In this document: positions 30,114 through 37,932 of the stretch, piece by piece | Layout: each line of letters starts with the position of its first letter | How positions within the stretch are numbered: the first letter of the stretch is position 1 | Virus record (IMG/VR): IMGVR_UViG_3300032242_002717 | Coordinates: 1-64,000 of that record | Length of the DNA: 64,000 nt | Origin: a virus | Strand: one strand, 5' to 3' | The notes under the pieces: generated by a model | Told to the model about the DNA's origin: nothing | Databases searched by the model: none | Seen by the model: the letters and a program-made list of their open reading frames with translations, nothing else | Position numbers and translations under genes: made by a program

Positions 30114-30530
30114 ATGGCTCTCTTGTCTCCTCAGCAGGGCGAACAGCAGTTGATGAATGACCTGCTTTCGTCTGGCGAGAACTGGATTTTGAAGCTTTAC
30201 ACTAGCGGACAAACTCCAAGTTCAACCGATACTCCGGCTACATATACTGAAGTTAATTCCACCACAAACTCATGGTACTCCTCGAAAACCATAACCAGAA
30301 CTGTCACGGCTTCCACTTGGAGCAGCCCGACACTGGCAACGCCATCTGTTTCTTATTACAACTCGGGGTCTGGGGTTGTGTGGAGCGCGACCACTGCTGT
30401 GACTTTGACTGGGTATTTTGTGGTCGGAAACACAAGCGGAAAGCTGATTTTTGCTGAAAAGTTTGCAAGCAGCATTGGGCTTGTTAATCCTTCAACTTTT
30501 ACTCTCTATCCACAGTTCTCTTTGACTTGA
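30114..30530 (+). CDS. Putative virion protein (138 aa)
   Basis: The protein is Thr/Ser-rich and predicted to be all beta, with a helical start (QQGEQQLMNDLLSSGENWILKLYTSG). It ends with a capsid-decoration-like strand pattern. Its location among structural genes suggests a virion decoration or tail protein. No firm family match is seen. Confidence 0.5.
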   Translation: MALLSPQQGEQQLMNDLLSSGENWILKLYTSGQTPSSTDTPATYTEVNSTTNSWYSSKTITRTVTASTWSSPTLATPSVSYYNSGSGVVWSATTAVTLTGYFVVGNTSGKLIFAEKFASSIGLVNPSTFTLYPQFSLT

Positions 30531-30538
30531 GGCTTGAC

Positions 30539-30841
30539 ATGCGTCTTAAATCTGGCGACTGGGTTTCTTTTCTTCCTCCCATGGAAGGATCTCACGTTGT
30601 TGACGGAAGGACAGTAGGCATTTACGTCCATGGATACACAGATTCTCTTGGGCAAGAAGTTCAAGAGCATGTCCAGGTGGTTCAGGACGATGGAACAGAC
30701 CTTGTTGTTCTTAAAGAAAAACGTGCTGTGTCTGTTGCAGTCAGAGTCGAAGACGCCATCGACCTTCAGATGGTTACTGACATTAAGTTTGTTCCAGAGC
30801 CAAGGCGACCTGCTGCTGATTTTGTTTTTCGTTCAGTCTGA
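30539..30841 (+). CDS. Hypothetical structural-region protein (100 aa)
   Basis: GAGG six bases upstream supports ATG 30539. The protein is a small beta-barrel type: RLKSGDWVSFLPPMEGSHVVDGRTVGIYVHGY, with later acidic residues. The opening resembles small phage proteins with SH3-like folds. No role can be assigned. Confidence 0.45.
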   Translation: MRLKSGDWVSFLPPMEGSHVVDGRTVGIYVHGYTDSLGQEVQEHVQVVQDDGTDLVVLKEKRAVSVAVRVEDAIDLQMVTDIKFVPEPRRPAADFVFRSV

Positions 30842-30938
30842 CATTTCACTTTCACACCAAAAGATGTGTTGCGATTTGGTTTGACATCTAGCCGCTGCTG
30901 ACCAAGCCACAGGATGTCGCAAAATTAAGGAGAGCGAA

Positions 30939-31280
30939 GTGGCAGATGCAGTTAATCCGCAACTTGTGACGTGGGCGAACGGCAGGGTCAGAACCCTCGC
31001 GGACGCACTTAAGTCTTTAGAACTGACCATAGCGTCATATCAGGCTGATTACAACTCCCAGGGCCTGGCCGCTGTCATTACGGCAGCAGGGCCAGCCAAC
31101 AACATCGCCGATGGCTACACCGTCGATGGGCGGCAACCTATCACCGGAAATCAAATTTTGAGTTTTAACGCTTGTCTGACTCAAATCCAGACAGCGATTA
31201 CAACGACCGTGGTTTCAGGCGTAGGAAGTCCGCCTTCTCCAATTGTGTCGGCAATTCAGGTTAATGGAAGCAAGAGGTGA
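30939..31280 (+). CDS. Hypothetical structural-region protein with GTG start (113 aa)
   Basis: AAGGAG precedes the GTG at 30939. The protein is Ala/Thr-rich and partly helical (VTWANGRVRTLADALKSLELTIASYQADY). It ends eight bases before the beta-helix gene. The second half of the gene is GC-richer, similar to the start of the next gene. A virion role is inferred from position. Confidence 0.5.
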   Translation: MADAVNPQLVTWANGRVRTLADALKSLELTIASYQADYNSQGLAAVITAAGPANNIADGYTVDGRQPITGNQILSFNACLTQIQTAITTTVVSGVGSPPSPIVSAIQVNGSKR

Positions 31281-31287
31281 CATCTAG

Positions 31288-32646
31288 ATGGCCTACCTCG
31301 ACCTCTACGTTCGCACCGGTGGCAGCAACCTGAACGCCGGGACCACGGACACAGACAGCCCCAGCATCACGGCCACGTGTACCTACAATGACTCCGGCTC
31401 TGGCCAGGTGACGTTTACGGCCAGCAGTGGTACGCCGTTTAGCGGGGCATCCGTGGGCCAATGGGCGTCGATCCTGAGCGGGGGCGAAACACTCCCAAGC
31501 GGCACCTCGTTTATCAGCCAAATATCCGCAATTGGTGGCAGCGGCGCATCAATTACCGTTTATACCGAAAACGGCCAAAGCGCGGTTAAGACATTTTTCG
31601 GTCAGTTTTCTAACACCAATAACGGAGTCTTCGGGCCATCCGGCACCGTCACAGTGCGAGTGGGCGGGGCGTGGGGTTCAATTGTGCCGCTAACCACAGG
31701 AGCGAGTGGCGGCAGTACAGGCCCCAACACGCTCTCCTACGCCGGATCTATCTACAGCATTCGCGTGAACGTCAAGAGCGGGACGTACAGCAGCTCGACA
31801 TCGCTCACGCTGGCGACACCTCCCACCGCTGGCAAGCCTCTGTTCATTCGTGGCTACGCCACCACAGCGGGCGACCTCGACAACGTCGCCAACCCTGGCA
31901 CGCATCCAGTCCTATCATTCAGCAGCACGGCAAATCTAACCATTCCAAACTACACACGATTAGAAAATATCGATATCACGGCAACTGGCACGGCAAATCC
32001 TTTGATATCTGTGACTTCGTTAGGCGTAATGATGACTCGCTGTCGAGTCACAGCGACCGGTGCGGCACTTACAATATCGGGCACTGCTCCTGGCTTTAAT
32101 GCGTGGGCCTGTTATTTTACTACTACATCAACAACAGTGGCTCTAGTCAACTGTAACACCAATAATAATCTTCCGACATTTAATCAGTGTGTGTTCCAAG
32201 GCGGTTTGTATAACGTATCTATGGCTTACAACGGAAGCTTCAATGAATGCTTGTTTAGAAACTCGTCTTCGCATCTGGTGTATTGCACTCAAATTGGAAT
32301 GATATCTCAGTTCTACAGATGTACGTTCTATAACAGCGGAGCATCGTCTGATGCCATCAATTTGGGCGGAACAAATGCTCAGTATCTTACAGTTGCGTAT
32401 TGTATATTTGCCAATATTTCACGTTACGCAATAAACGTAACGGACACGGCTTTTGTGGGATGTCGGATCATAGGCCCAGACTATTACAGTATTACAAGCG
32501 GTCAGCTTAATGGAGTCTACGAAAGCTACCAGCACGCTGCCACTACCGAAACCGCAAGCCCGTTTACTTCTGCCAGCGGAAACGACTTTACGCTTGTGAC
32601 TAATTCCTCTGCTGCCTCGCAGAGCTTTACGTTCGAGATGCCATAA
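31288..32646 (+). CDS. Beta-helix tail protein, probable tailspike
   Basis: The 452-residue protein has a Gly/Ser/Thr-rich N-terminal part and a right-handed parallel beta-helix signature from about residue 200. Short strands recur with TxL/CxF words such as LENIDITATG, MTRCRVTATG, FNQCVFQGGLYNV, FNECLFRN and FYRCTFYN. Such proteins bind or cut host surface sugars. The first 620 bases are clearly GC-richer than the rest, so the gene looks chimeric. No catalytic residues can be picked out. Confidence 0.75.
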   Translation: MAYLDLYVRTGGSNLNAGTTDTDSPSITATCTYNDSGSGQVTFTASSGTPFSGASVGQWASILSGGETLPSGTSFISQISAIGGSGASITVYTENGQSAVKTFFGQFSNTNNGVFGPSGTVTVRVGGAWGSIVPLTTGASGGSTGPNTLSYAGSIYSIRVNVKSGTYSSSTSLTLATPPTAGKPLFIRGYATTAGDLDNVANPGTHPVLSFSSTANLTIPNYTRLENIDITATGTANPLISVTSLGVMMTRCRVTATGAALTISGTAPGFNAWACYFTTTSTTVALVNCNTNNNLPTFNQCVFQGGLYNVSMAYNGSFNECLFRNSSSHLVYCTQIGMISQFYRCTFYNSGASSDAINLGGTNAQYLTVAYCIFANISRYAINVTDTAFVGCRIIGPDYYSITSGQLNGVYESYQHAATTETASPFTSASGNDFTLVTNSSAASQSFTFEMP

Positions 32647-34122
32647 GTGCCAACGCTGACAAGCTATCGATCTTCTGGTTGCTTTCAGCTTGGTTCAAGC
32701 TCAAGGATGCGTGTTTCCTACGCGAGTCCAGGGCCAATACAGCCAGCAATAGTTTTGGCTTTTAGTGCAAACGCGAGCGGTGGCATTTCCGTGTCTGGTT
32801 CCGCGAGTGGACTTCTTGGCCTAAGCGTAGCCGGGACCGGAGGCGTAGTATCTAGTGGCTTGGCTTCGACTTCTTTTGGTTTTATCGTAAGCGCAACTGG
32901 CGGACTGCAAGCATCAGGATTGTCTTCTTATTTGTTCGATGCTAGCGTGTCGAGTGTCGGAGGATTGACGACCGGAGGATCGAGTTCGACGCTATTCGGA
33001 ATTATCGCAAACTCAAGCGGTGGCGTGCAAGTATCCGGTTCTTCTAATGCTATCTTGGGTCTTGCTTACTCGACGACCGGAGGATTAACCACTGGGGGGT
33101 CTTCTTCATATTTTGCGACGTTCATCGCAAACTCAAGCGGTGGCGTGCAAGTATCCGGTTCTAGCACAGGCATTTTTGGAATTGCTTACTCGGGAGTTGG
33201 TGGAGTAACAGCCGGAGGATTATCGGCAGCGATTGCGGTTATTGGGTACACTGGAATCGGCGGATTAAAGGTCTCGGGTTCTTCTGGTTACTCAATCCAG
33301 TTAGCGGCAATCTCATCTGGAGGCGTATCGGCATCAGGAACTGCATCCTACTTGGTAACTTTTTCATTTCTTGCTACTGGAAATTTGACGGTTTCTGGAT
33401 ATGGAATACCATTATTGTCGTTTTATCAAAGTTGCGGAGGAGGGGTTTACGTCTCTGGTTCTGCAAACAACTCTATAGGATTTAAAAACTACTCAACGGG
33501 ATCTATTGTAGTATCTGGTACGAGCAAAGCATTTTCCGCAAATCTGTATTTCCAGTATTATTCTTCGTACGCAAAACCTGCTGTCGGAGGCATTCCATTG
33601 GTCCGTAGAAATCAACAGATAACAAACCTGCCAATTGGCAGGTTTATATCGACATCGACTGGACAAGAGGTGACTGCCGGAGTTGTCGCCGCGACATTTT
33701 ATTCTGGAGGCAACTCTGGACCGATCACCGGCCTGGCTTCTTACAATTCAAGCGGTGGGACATGGGTGTGGAACACTATTGATGCGTCAGTTATGAACTC
33801 TGAATTAGTTGGTCTTTCATTTACACTTCAAGGCTGCATCCCAATTTTCCATTTGCTTTCTACAGAAGTAAATACTTATGTTTCGTCACAAGTGTCATCT
33901 GGATTGATAAATACTACCTCATTTGCAGGCGACTCTCTGCTTTCAACGCAGGCGGGCTTCTACGCAGGATCTGTTTTGCTCTTTACGAGCGGGAATCTTT
34001 CAGGAATATCTAGACGAATTACAAATTACGATGGGATAACAAAGACTTTTACCTTTGCAACATCTTGGCCTTCAATTCCCTCATTGCAAGACCAATTTAT
34101 TATAATGGGGCGAATAGAATGA
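32647..34122 (+). CDS. Gly/Ser-repeat tail fibre with shared C-terminal domain
   Basis: The GTG start follows the previous TAA directly. Residues about 35-300 are made of roughly twelve to thirteen repeats of about 20 residues with a GG-x-x-x-S/G-G core, of the type FIANSSGGVQVSGSS. Two units share 39 identical bases (33004-33042, 33124-33162). The last 75 residues (LSTQAGFYAGSVLLFTSG, ISRRITNYDG, TFTFATSWP) recur in the gene at 34659. It is probably a fibre or tail tip shaft. The ATGA end couples it to 34119. Confidence 0.7.
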   Translation: MPTLTSYRSSGCFQLGSSSRMRVSYASPGPIQPAIVLAFSANASGGISVSGSASGLLGLSVAGTGGVVSSGLASTSFGFIVSATGGLQASGLSSYLFDASVSSVGGLTTGGSSSTLFGIIANSSGGVQVSGSSNAILGLAYSTTGGLTTGGSSSYFATFIANSSGGVQVSGSSTGIFGIAYSGVGGVTAGGLSAAIAVIGYTGIGGLKVSGSSGYSIQLAAISSGGVSASGTASYLVTFSFLATGNLTVSGYGIPLLSFYQSCGGGVYVSGSANNSIGFKNYSTGSIVVSGTSKAFSANLYFQYYSSYAKPAVGGIPLVRRNQQITNLPIGRFISTSTGQEVTAGVVAATFYSGGNSGPITGLASYNSSGGTWVWNTIDASVMNSELVGLSFTLQGCIPIFHLLSTEVNTYVSSQVSSGLINTTSFAGDSLLSTQAGFYAGSVLLFTSGNLSGISRRITNYDGITKTFTFATSWPSIPSLQDQFIIMGRIE

Positions 34123-34649
34123 TAAGGCCGACAAACCCAAACTTTTGGAATATTTCCAGGAAATTGAAGGGGCCGTTTAAAGACACCGATGCTTTTTATG
34201 GCACTGACTATGGGTTTGGTTTGGTTGAGTTGTTGAGCCTAACTGGAGAGTTCGATTCTATTGCAGTAGGAAGAAAAGAGCAGCAGTCTTGGCTGTCTTC
34301 GGAGCATCGCATTTCTGCCGTGTTTGAAATCAAAGGTTGTTCTTATCGAAATGACGGTAGTCAAGACACAAGAATACGAGTTGTTCCTTATTCGTTAGCA
34401 ATAGAGTATCACGAGAATTGGCAGGATGCCGCTTACAGGAAACTGGATATGCTGGAAAGTTTGGTAATGAACATACTTATGGACAAATCAAACAGATCTT
34501 ATGGCGGATTCACATTGGAGTGGATGTCAAGAATTGGCAGCGGGAAACAAATAAGATATTCGGTTCCATCGAAAATAAGACAGTTGGATGGCGAGTTTGG
34601 CTATAGAGTACCAAAAACAATTTCGGAAGTGTCGTTGTCATACTCTTGA
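34119..34649 (+). CDS. Tail-module protein with DAFYGTD motif (copy 1)
   Basis: The 176-residue protein contains FKDTDAFYGTDYGFGLVELLSLTGEFDSI, and later RKLDMLESLVMNILMD and SYGGFTLEWMSRI. The gene at 35213 has the same ordered motifs, so the two are paralogues. The mixed alpha/beta pattern could suit a tail completion or fibre assembly protein. No known family is recognised. Confidence 0.6.
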   Translation: MIRPTNPNFWNISRKLKGPFKDTDAFYGTDYGFGLVELLSLTGEFDSIAVGRKEQQSWLSSEHRISAVFEIKGCSYRNDGSQDTRIRVVPYSLAIEYHENWQDAAYRKLDMLESLVMNILMDKSNRSYGGFTLEWMSRIGSGKQIRYSVPSKIRQLDGEFGYRVPKTISEVSLSYS

Positions 34650-34658
34650 GAGGTGAAA

Positions 34659-35198
34659 ATGTCTCTTTACAGGAATGTAGCAGGCCAGATGGCGGTCGTT
34701 TACGCTTCAGACAGTTCTGGGCCAAAGCTTGGCGACGCTGCAAACATTTCGCTCTATATTAGCAAGGATGCGGGAGTTCCTCAGCTTGCTTCGACTCCAT
34801 CTCCGACCGAGATCGGTGGCGGCTACTACGCACTAACTTTTAGTCAAAACGAGAGTAACGCATCTATTGTGGTTTTTTATGGCTCATCAACAACTTCTGG
34901 CGTTAAAGTGCAGGGCGGCAAAGAATACACAGTTGATCCCATATCTCCAATCTCTGGAACCATATCGACATCATCAATAAGCACTTTTAGCTTTTGTGGA
35001 AACTCTGGACTTCAGCAGATAGATCAATTTTATCAGGGAATGTGCCTTGTGTTTACTTCTGGACTTTTGGCTGGAGTCGCAAGAAGGATTACGGCATACG
35101 CTGGACTCACAAGGACGTTCACGTTCGCAAAGCCTTGGCCAGCAACAGCCTCGCCTGGAGATTCTTTTGCTATTGTCGGACTGATAGACTTGCCATAA
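34659..35198 (+). CDS. Tail protein sharing the C-terminal domain of the fibre
   Basis: GAGAGG supports ATG 34659. The 179-residue protein has a beta-rich N-terminal domain (SLYRNVAGQMAVVYASD, GGGYYALTFSQNES). Its C-terminal 75 residues (FYQGMCLVFTSGLLAGVARRITAYAG, TFTFAKPWPA) match the end of the fibre at 32647. It lacks the Gly-repeat shaft. With 35213 it forms the second copy of a duplicated pair. Confidence 0.6.
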   Translation: MSLYRNVAGQMAVVYASDSSGPKLGDAANISLYISKDAGVPQLASTPSPTEIGGGYYALTFSQNESNASIVVFYGSSTTSGVKVQGGKEYTVDPISPISGTISTSSISTFSFCGNSGLQQIDQFYQGMCLVFTSGLLAGVARRITAYAGLTRTFTFAKPWPATASPGDSFAIVGLIDLP

Positions 35199-35212
35199 TA
35201 AAGAGCAATTCA

Positions 35213-35824
35213 ATGCTTTACGGAACGAACAAGTCGTTGCTATGGTTCTTAGGAAGGCAGTCGTCTCCATTGCCTTCCAAGGTTGATGCTAGGTGGTTAT
35301 TTAAGTCTTGCTGGTACTACGGAAAACACCCGTCTTCTCTTCAATGGAAATACTCAGATAGAGACGCATTCTATGGGACAGACATTGGACTTGGCATTAT
35401 AAAGATTCTGGAACTTACTGGCCAATTTGATGAAGTGATTCTTACGCCAAAGCCAGTAGTGTCTCGTTCGACATTGGACAATTATGTTGTCGCAATGGTA
35501 ATACCTATGCCTGTGAAACAAGTACAAGACGGATCTCCTCAAGTTTCTCTAAGATCTGTTTCGTATTCAATTGTAATTGAAGCGATAATTCCTACTCCAG
35601 AAGATTCTGCACAAGAGCTTGATAGACTTGAGAGTGTTGTCCTGAATTCTTTGCTTGGAGGTATTTCTTATGGAGGATTTACTTACTCTTGGAAATCTAC
35701 AATTCAAAGAAACGACTATGCTTCGGGATTAGATCCAGCCAGGCAAAGATGGCTATCTGGTGTTTTTTCTTATACTTATTATTCTAAAGAAGGGCAATCT
35801 GAGAAAATAACATGGCAACGCTAA
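35213..35824 (+). CDS. Tail-module protein with DAFYGTD motif (copy 2)
   Basis: The 203-residue protein contains YSDRDAFYGTDIGLGIIKILELTGQFDEVIL, DRLESVVLNSLLG and SYGGFTYSWKSTI, matching the gene at 34119 motif for motif. It is longer at both ends. AAGAGC precedes ATG 35213. Its end overlaps the next gene by 13 bases. Confidence 0.6.
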   Translation: MLYGTNKSLLWFLGRQSSPLPSKVDARWLFKSCWYYGKHPSSLQWKYSDRDAFYGTDIGLGIIKILELTGQFDEVILTPKPVVSRSTLDNYVVAMVIPMPVKQVQDGSPQVSLRSVSYSIVIEAIIPTPEDSAQELDRLESVVLNSLLGGISYGGFTYSWKSTIQRNDYASGLDPARQRWLSGVFSYTYYSKEGQSEKITWQR

Positions 35825-36318
35825 ACGAACTCCCTGTGGCACCAGAAGAGACTGTATTCAACGGTTTGCTGTCAATCTTAAGAAGCAACCCAGATTTACA
35901 GAAAGCAAACGTAAAGATATTTTCTCTTTCTAATGGAGCAGAGAATACTCCTGCTGTTCAGCCGATCCCGTCTCCAGACCTAATGCCGGTGATTCGAGTT
36001 CGATGCGGCTCTTATCCAATGGCACAATGGACCGAACACCAGCATCGTGGCGTATGGACAATTTACCTTGAAATGTTTGTTGCGGGATTGGATGAAACGG
36101 ACATGCTTAGGCTGTTCAGTGCAGTGAGGCACGCATTAAGGCCAGCCGTAAAGTACGGAACCGATGACGTTAGGCCAAGAATGGACCCAAATTCCAGCAT
36201 TGTTCAACATGCTGAATTCGGCGGAGGCAGCAACGATATCGTTGCAGTCGGAGAGGGTGTTTATGCGATCAAATCGATTGCAACCTTCAGGATAAAGATT
36301 CAAGTCAATGCGGCTTGA
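35812..36318 (+). CDS. Putative tail terminator or completion protein (168 aa)
   Basis: The protein has an alpha/beta pattern with a helical N-terminal part (NGLLSILRSNPDLQKANVKIF). Strands such as PVIRVRCGSYPMAQWTEHQHRGVWTIYLEMFV and a final beta segment follow. Gene order (just before the tail tube gene) and size fit a tail terminator. This is inference; no signature is recognised. Confidence 0.5.
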   Translation: MATLNELPVAPEETVFNGLLSILRSNPDLQKANVKIFSLSNGAENTPAVQPIPSPDLMPVIRVRCGSYPMAQWTEHQHRGVWTIYLEMFVAGLDETDMLRLFSAVRHALRPAVKYGTDDVRPRMDPNSSIVQHAEFGGGSNDIVAVGEGVYAIKSIATFRIKIQVNAA

Positions 36319-36327
36319 TTTTAAGCT

Positions 36328-36343
36328 GTCTCCGCGCGGAGAC
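36328..36343. promoter_or_regulatory. GTCTCCGCGCGGAGAC palindrome before the tail tube gene
   Basis: A perfect 16-bp copy lies five bases before the AAGGAG site of the gene at 36361. The spacing to the start is like that at 15820. The hairpin would sit at the edge of the ribosome binding region. Confidence 0.65.
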
Positions 36344-36360
36344 CTTCAAGGAGATTTAAA

Positions 36361-37284
36361 ATGGCAGTTGTAGGAAGTTGCATTTATGCGAGGTGGTATC
36401 TTGAGGGTGCTTCTTACTGGGGTTCGTATCCAAGCCCAGTGACATCTTCATTCTATACGGTGTTCACTGAAGCCGGTTCAATGACGATGGATACAAACCC
36501 ACAGCCTTTTACAATCAATACGGCAGGCTGTGGCATTTTAACTCACAAGTGGAAAAAGTTTGTCAAGCGAAAGTCCGTTGCAGGTTCGCTAAAAACTCCC
36601 ATTTGGCCGAGCCAGTCTCAATTGATCGCGTTTGCTACTACTCCACAGTTAGTTGGTGGTCGCTATCAGCTTCCTTCCTATACTGTTGACATGTTTGACG
36701 GATTTGAGATTCGTCGTTTTACTGGCGTTAGAGTAACAAGTGCTACTTTTACGTCTGACGACTCGTCAGACATGCTAATGGGTTCATTTACCTTGATTGG
36801 AAAGCAGGAAGTGACACCTCCTGGAACCTTGACGGCTCCCAACCCAGGCACGGATTTCCCTATTGAGATCCCATACACGCATTATGACTCGTCTGGCTAC
36901 ATTACAGTGGGCGGCACTGTGATTAGCGGATACAAGAGCGTAGAACTAAAGGTTGACAACACGCTCCATATGCCCTTTCTTGATGGCGTGTGGATCAATC
37001 GAGCCAATCTAGCGCAGAGGGCAACGTCATGGCAAGTCGTGCTTTCAAAAGAAAACACGACTTATCGTCAAGCGTTTACAAACCAGACTGTCACCGCATC
37101 TTGCCTTCTGAAGTACACTCATCCGAACGGCACAAATAGTGTCACGTTCAACCTTCAGAACGCAGATTACCTCGAAAGTTATTCTGTTGATCGAAACTGG
37201 GACAGCGACCAGTATGAAACGCTTTCGTTCCAAAGCTTCCTTGACCCGACCTCGGCTACAGATCTTGCCGTTACTATCGTTTGA
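36361..37284 (+). CDS. Tail tube (major tail) protein
   Basis: The 307-residue protein is predicted mostly beta, with KWKKFVKRKSVAGSLKTPIWPSQSQLIAF and a second similar beta domain after about residue 170 (GGTVISGYKSVELKVDNTLHMPF). It lies before the tape measure gene and ends at a strong terminator. Its strong ribosome binding site and leader palindrome suit a highly made tail tube protein. No tail sheath gene is next to it, which supports a siphovirus. The assignment rests on order and fold pattern. Confidence 0.65.
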   Translation: MAVVGSCIYARWYLEGASYWGSYPSPVTSSFYTVFTEAGSMTMDTNPQPFTINTAGCGILTHKWKKFVKRKSVAGSLKTPIWPSQSQLIAFATTPQLVGGRYQLPSYTVDMFDGFEIRRFTGVRVTSATFTSDDSSDMLMGSFTLIGKQEVTPPGTLTAPNPGTDFPIEIPYTHYDSSGYITVGGTVISGYKSVELKVDNTLHMPFLDGVWINRANLAQRATSWQVVLSKENTTYRQAFTNQTVTASCLLKYTHPNGTNSVTFNLQNADYLESYSVDRNWDSDQYETLSFQSFLDPTSATDLAVTIV

Positions 37285-37312
37285 CGGTGGATTCTCGCAA
37301 TAGCATTCCTTC

Positions 37313-37364
37313 GCGGGGTTCTTTGGGGTCTTTGGCCAGAACCCAAGGAACCCCGCTTTATTTT
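37313..37364 (+). terminator. Strong terminator after the tail tube gene
   Basis: GCGGGGTT (37313-37320) pairs with AACCCCGC (37349-37356). The stem extends inward through CTTTGGG/CCCAAGG to 15 pairs with one G-T. TTTATTTT follows. It would limit read-through from the abundant tail tube message. Confidence 0.9.
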
Positions 37365-37377
37365 AAGGAGGTGCAAA

Positions 37378-37932
37378 TTGATAAATTTCAGTCTTCATTA
37401 CGACAAGCAATTGTCTGCTCTGTCTGTTGGAATAGCTAGTGCTGACTTTGATCTGTTGTCGCTTGCTAACAAGCTTGCAGTAATCATGATAGAGGAAAAC
37501 AAAAACGCAAGACTTGCAAGTATAGACAAAGATGGAAATCCTCTTAGTGAAATTGTTTTATCCACGATTGCCAGAAGAAAAAGAGCCAACAAAGGCAACG
37601 GTCCTCCTTTGATACCTGATTACATGAAGTCTAGGCTAATAGATACTGCCGAACCTGAAATCAATTTAATTTCAGATGACCATATTCAAATAATACTGCA
37701 TTGGCCTGGAGCGGAACCTTGGCTAAAATACCATAAGACCGAATGTAAGACTCGAAATGGTATTCCATTTAAATCTGGCCAGCCAAGACCAGTTAGAGAT
37801 ATTGTCGGCATGGACAAAGGGTGGATCGAAAAGATTCGCCAAGAGGCCATCAAAGAAATTCAAAGCAGTGCCGCCAGCGGTTCTCCCGCACACGCCGGAC
37901 TTCCTAATGGGCTGATCGAGGAGTTGATTTAA
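37378..37932 (+). CDS. Putative tail assembly protein with TTG start (184 aa)
   Basis: AAGGAGGTG, an ideal ribosome binding site, precedes the TTG at 37378. The protein has a helical first third and a middle section PLIPDYMKSRLIDTAEPEIN. HIQIILHWPGAEPWLKYHKTE follows and then a charged helical end. It may be a tail chaperone or completion protein by position between tail tube and tape measure. Its stop overlaps the tape measure ATG. Confidence 0.55.
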   Translation: MINFSLHYDKQLSALSVGIASADFDLLSLANKLAVIMIEENKNARLASIDKDGNPLSEIVLSTIARRKRANKGNGPPLIPDYMKSRLIDTAEPEINLISDDHIQIILHWPGAEPWLKYHKTECKTRNGIPFKSGQPRPVRDIVGMDKGWIEKIRQEAIKEIQSSAASGSPAHAGLPNGLIEELI

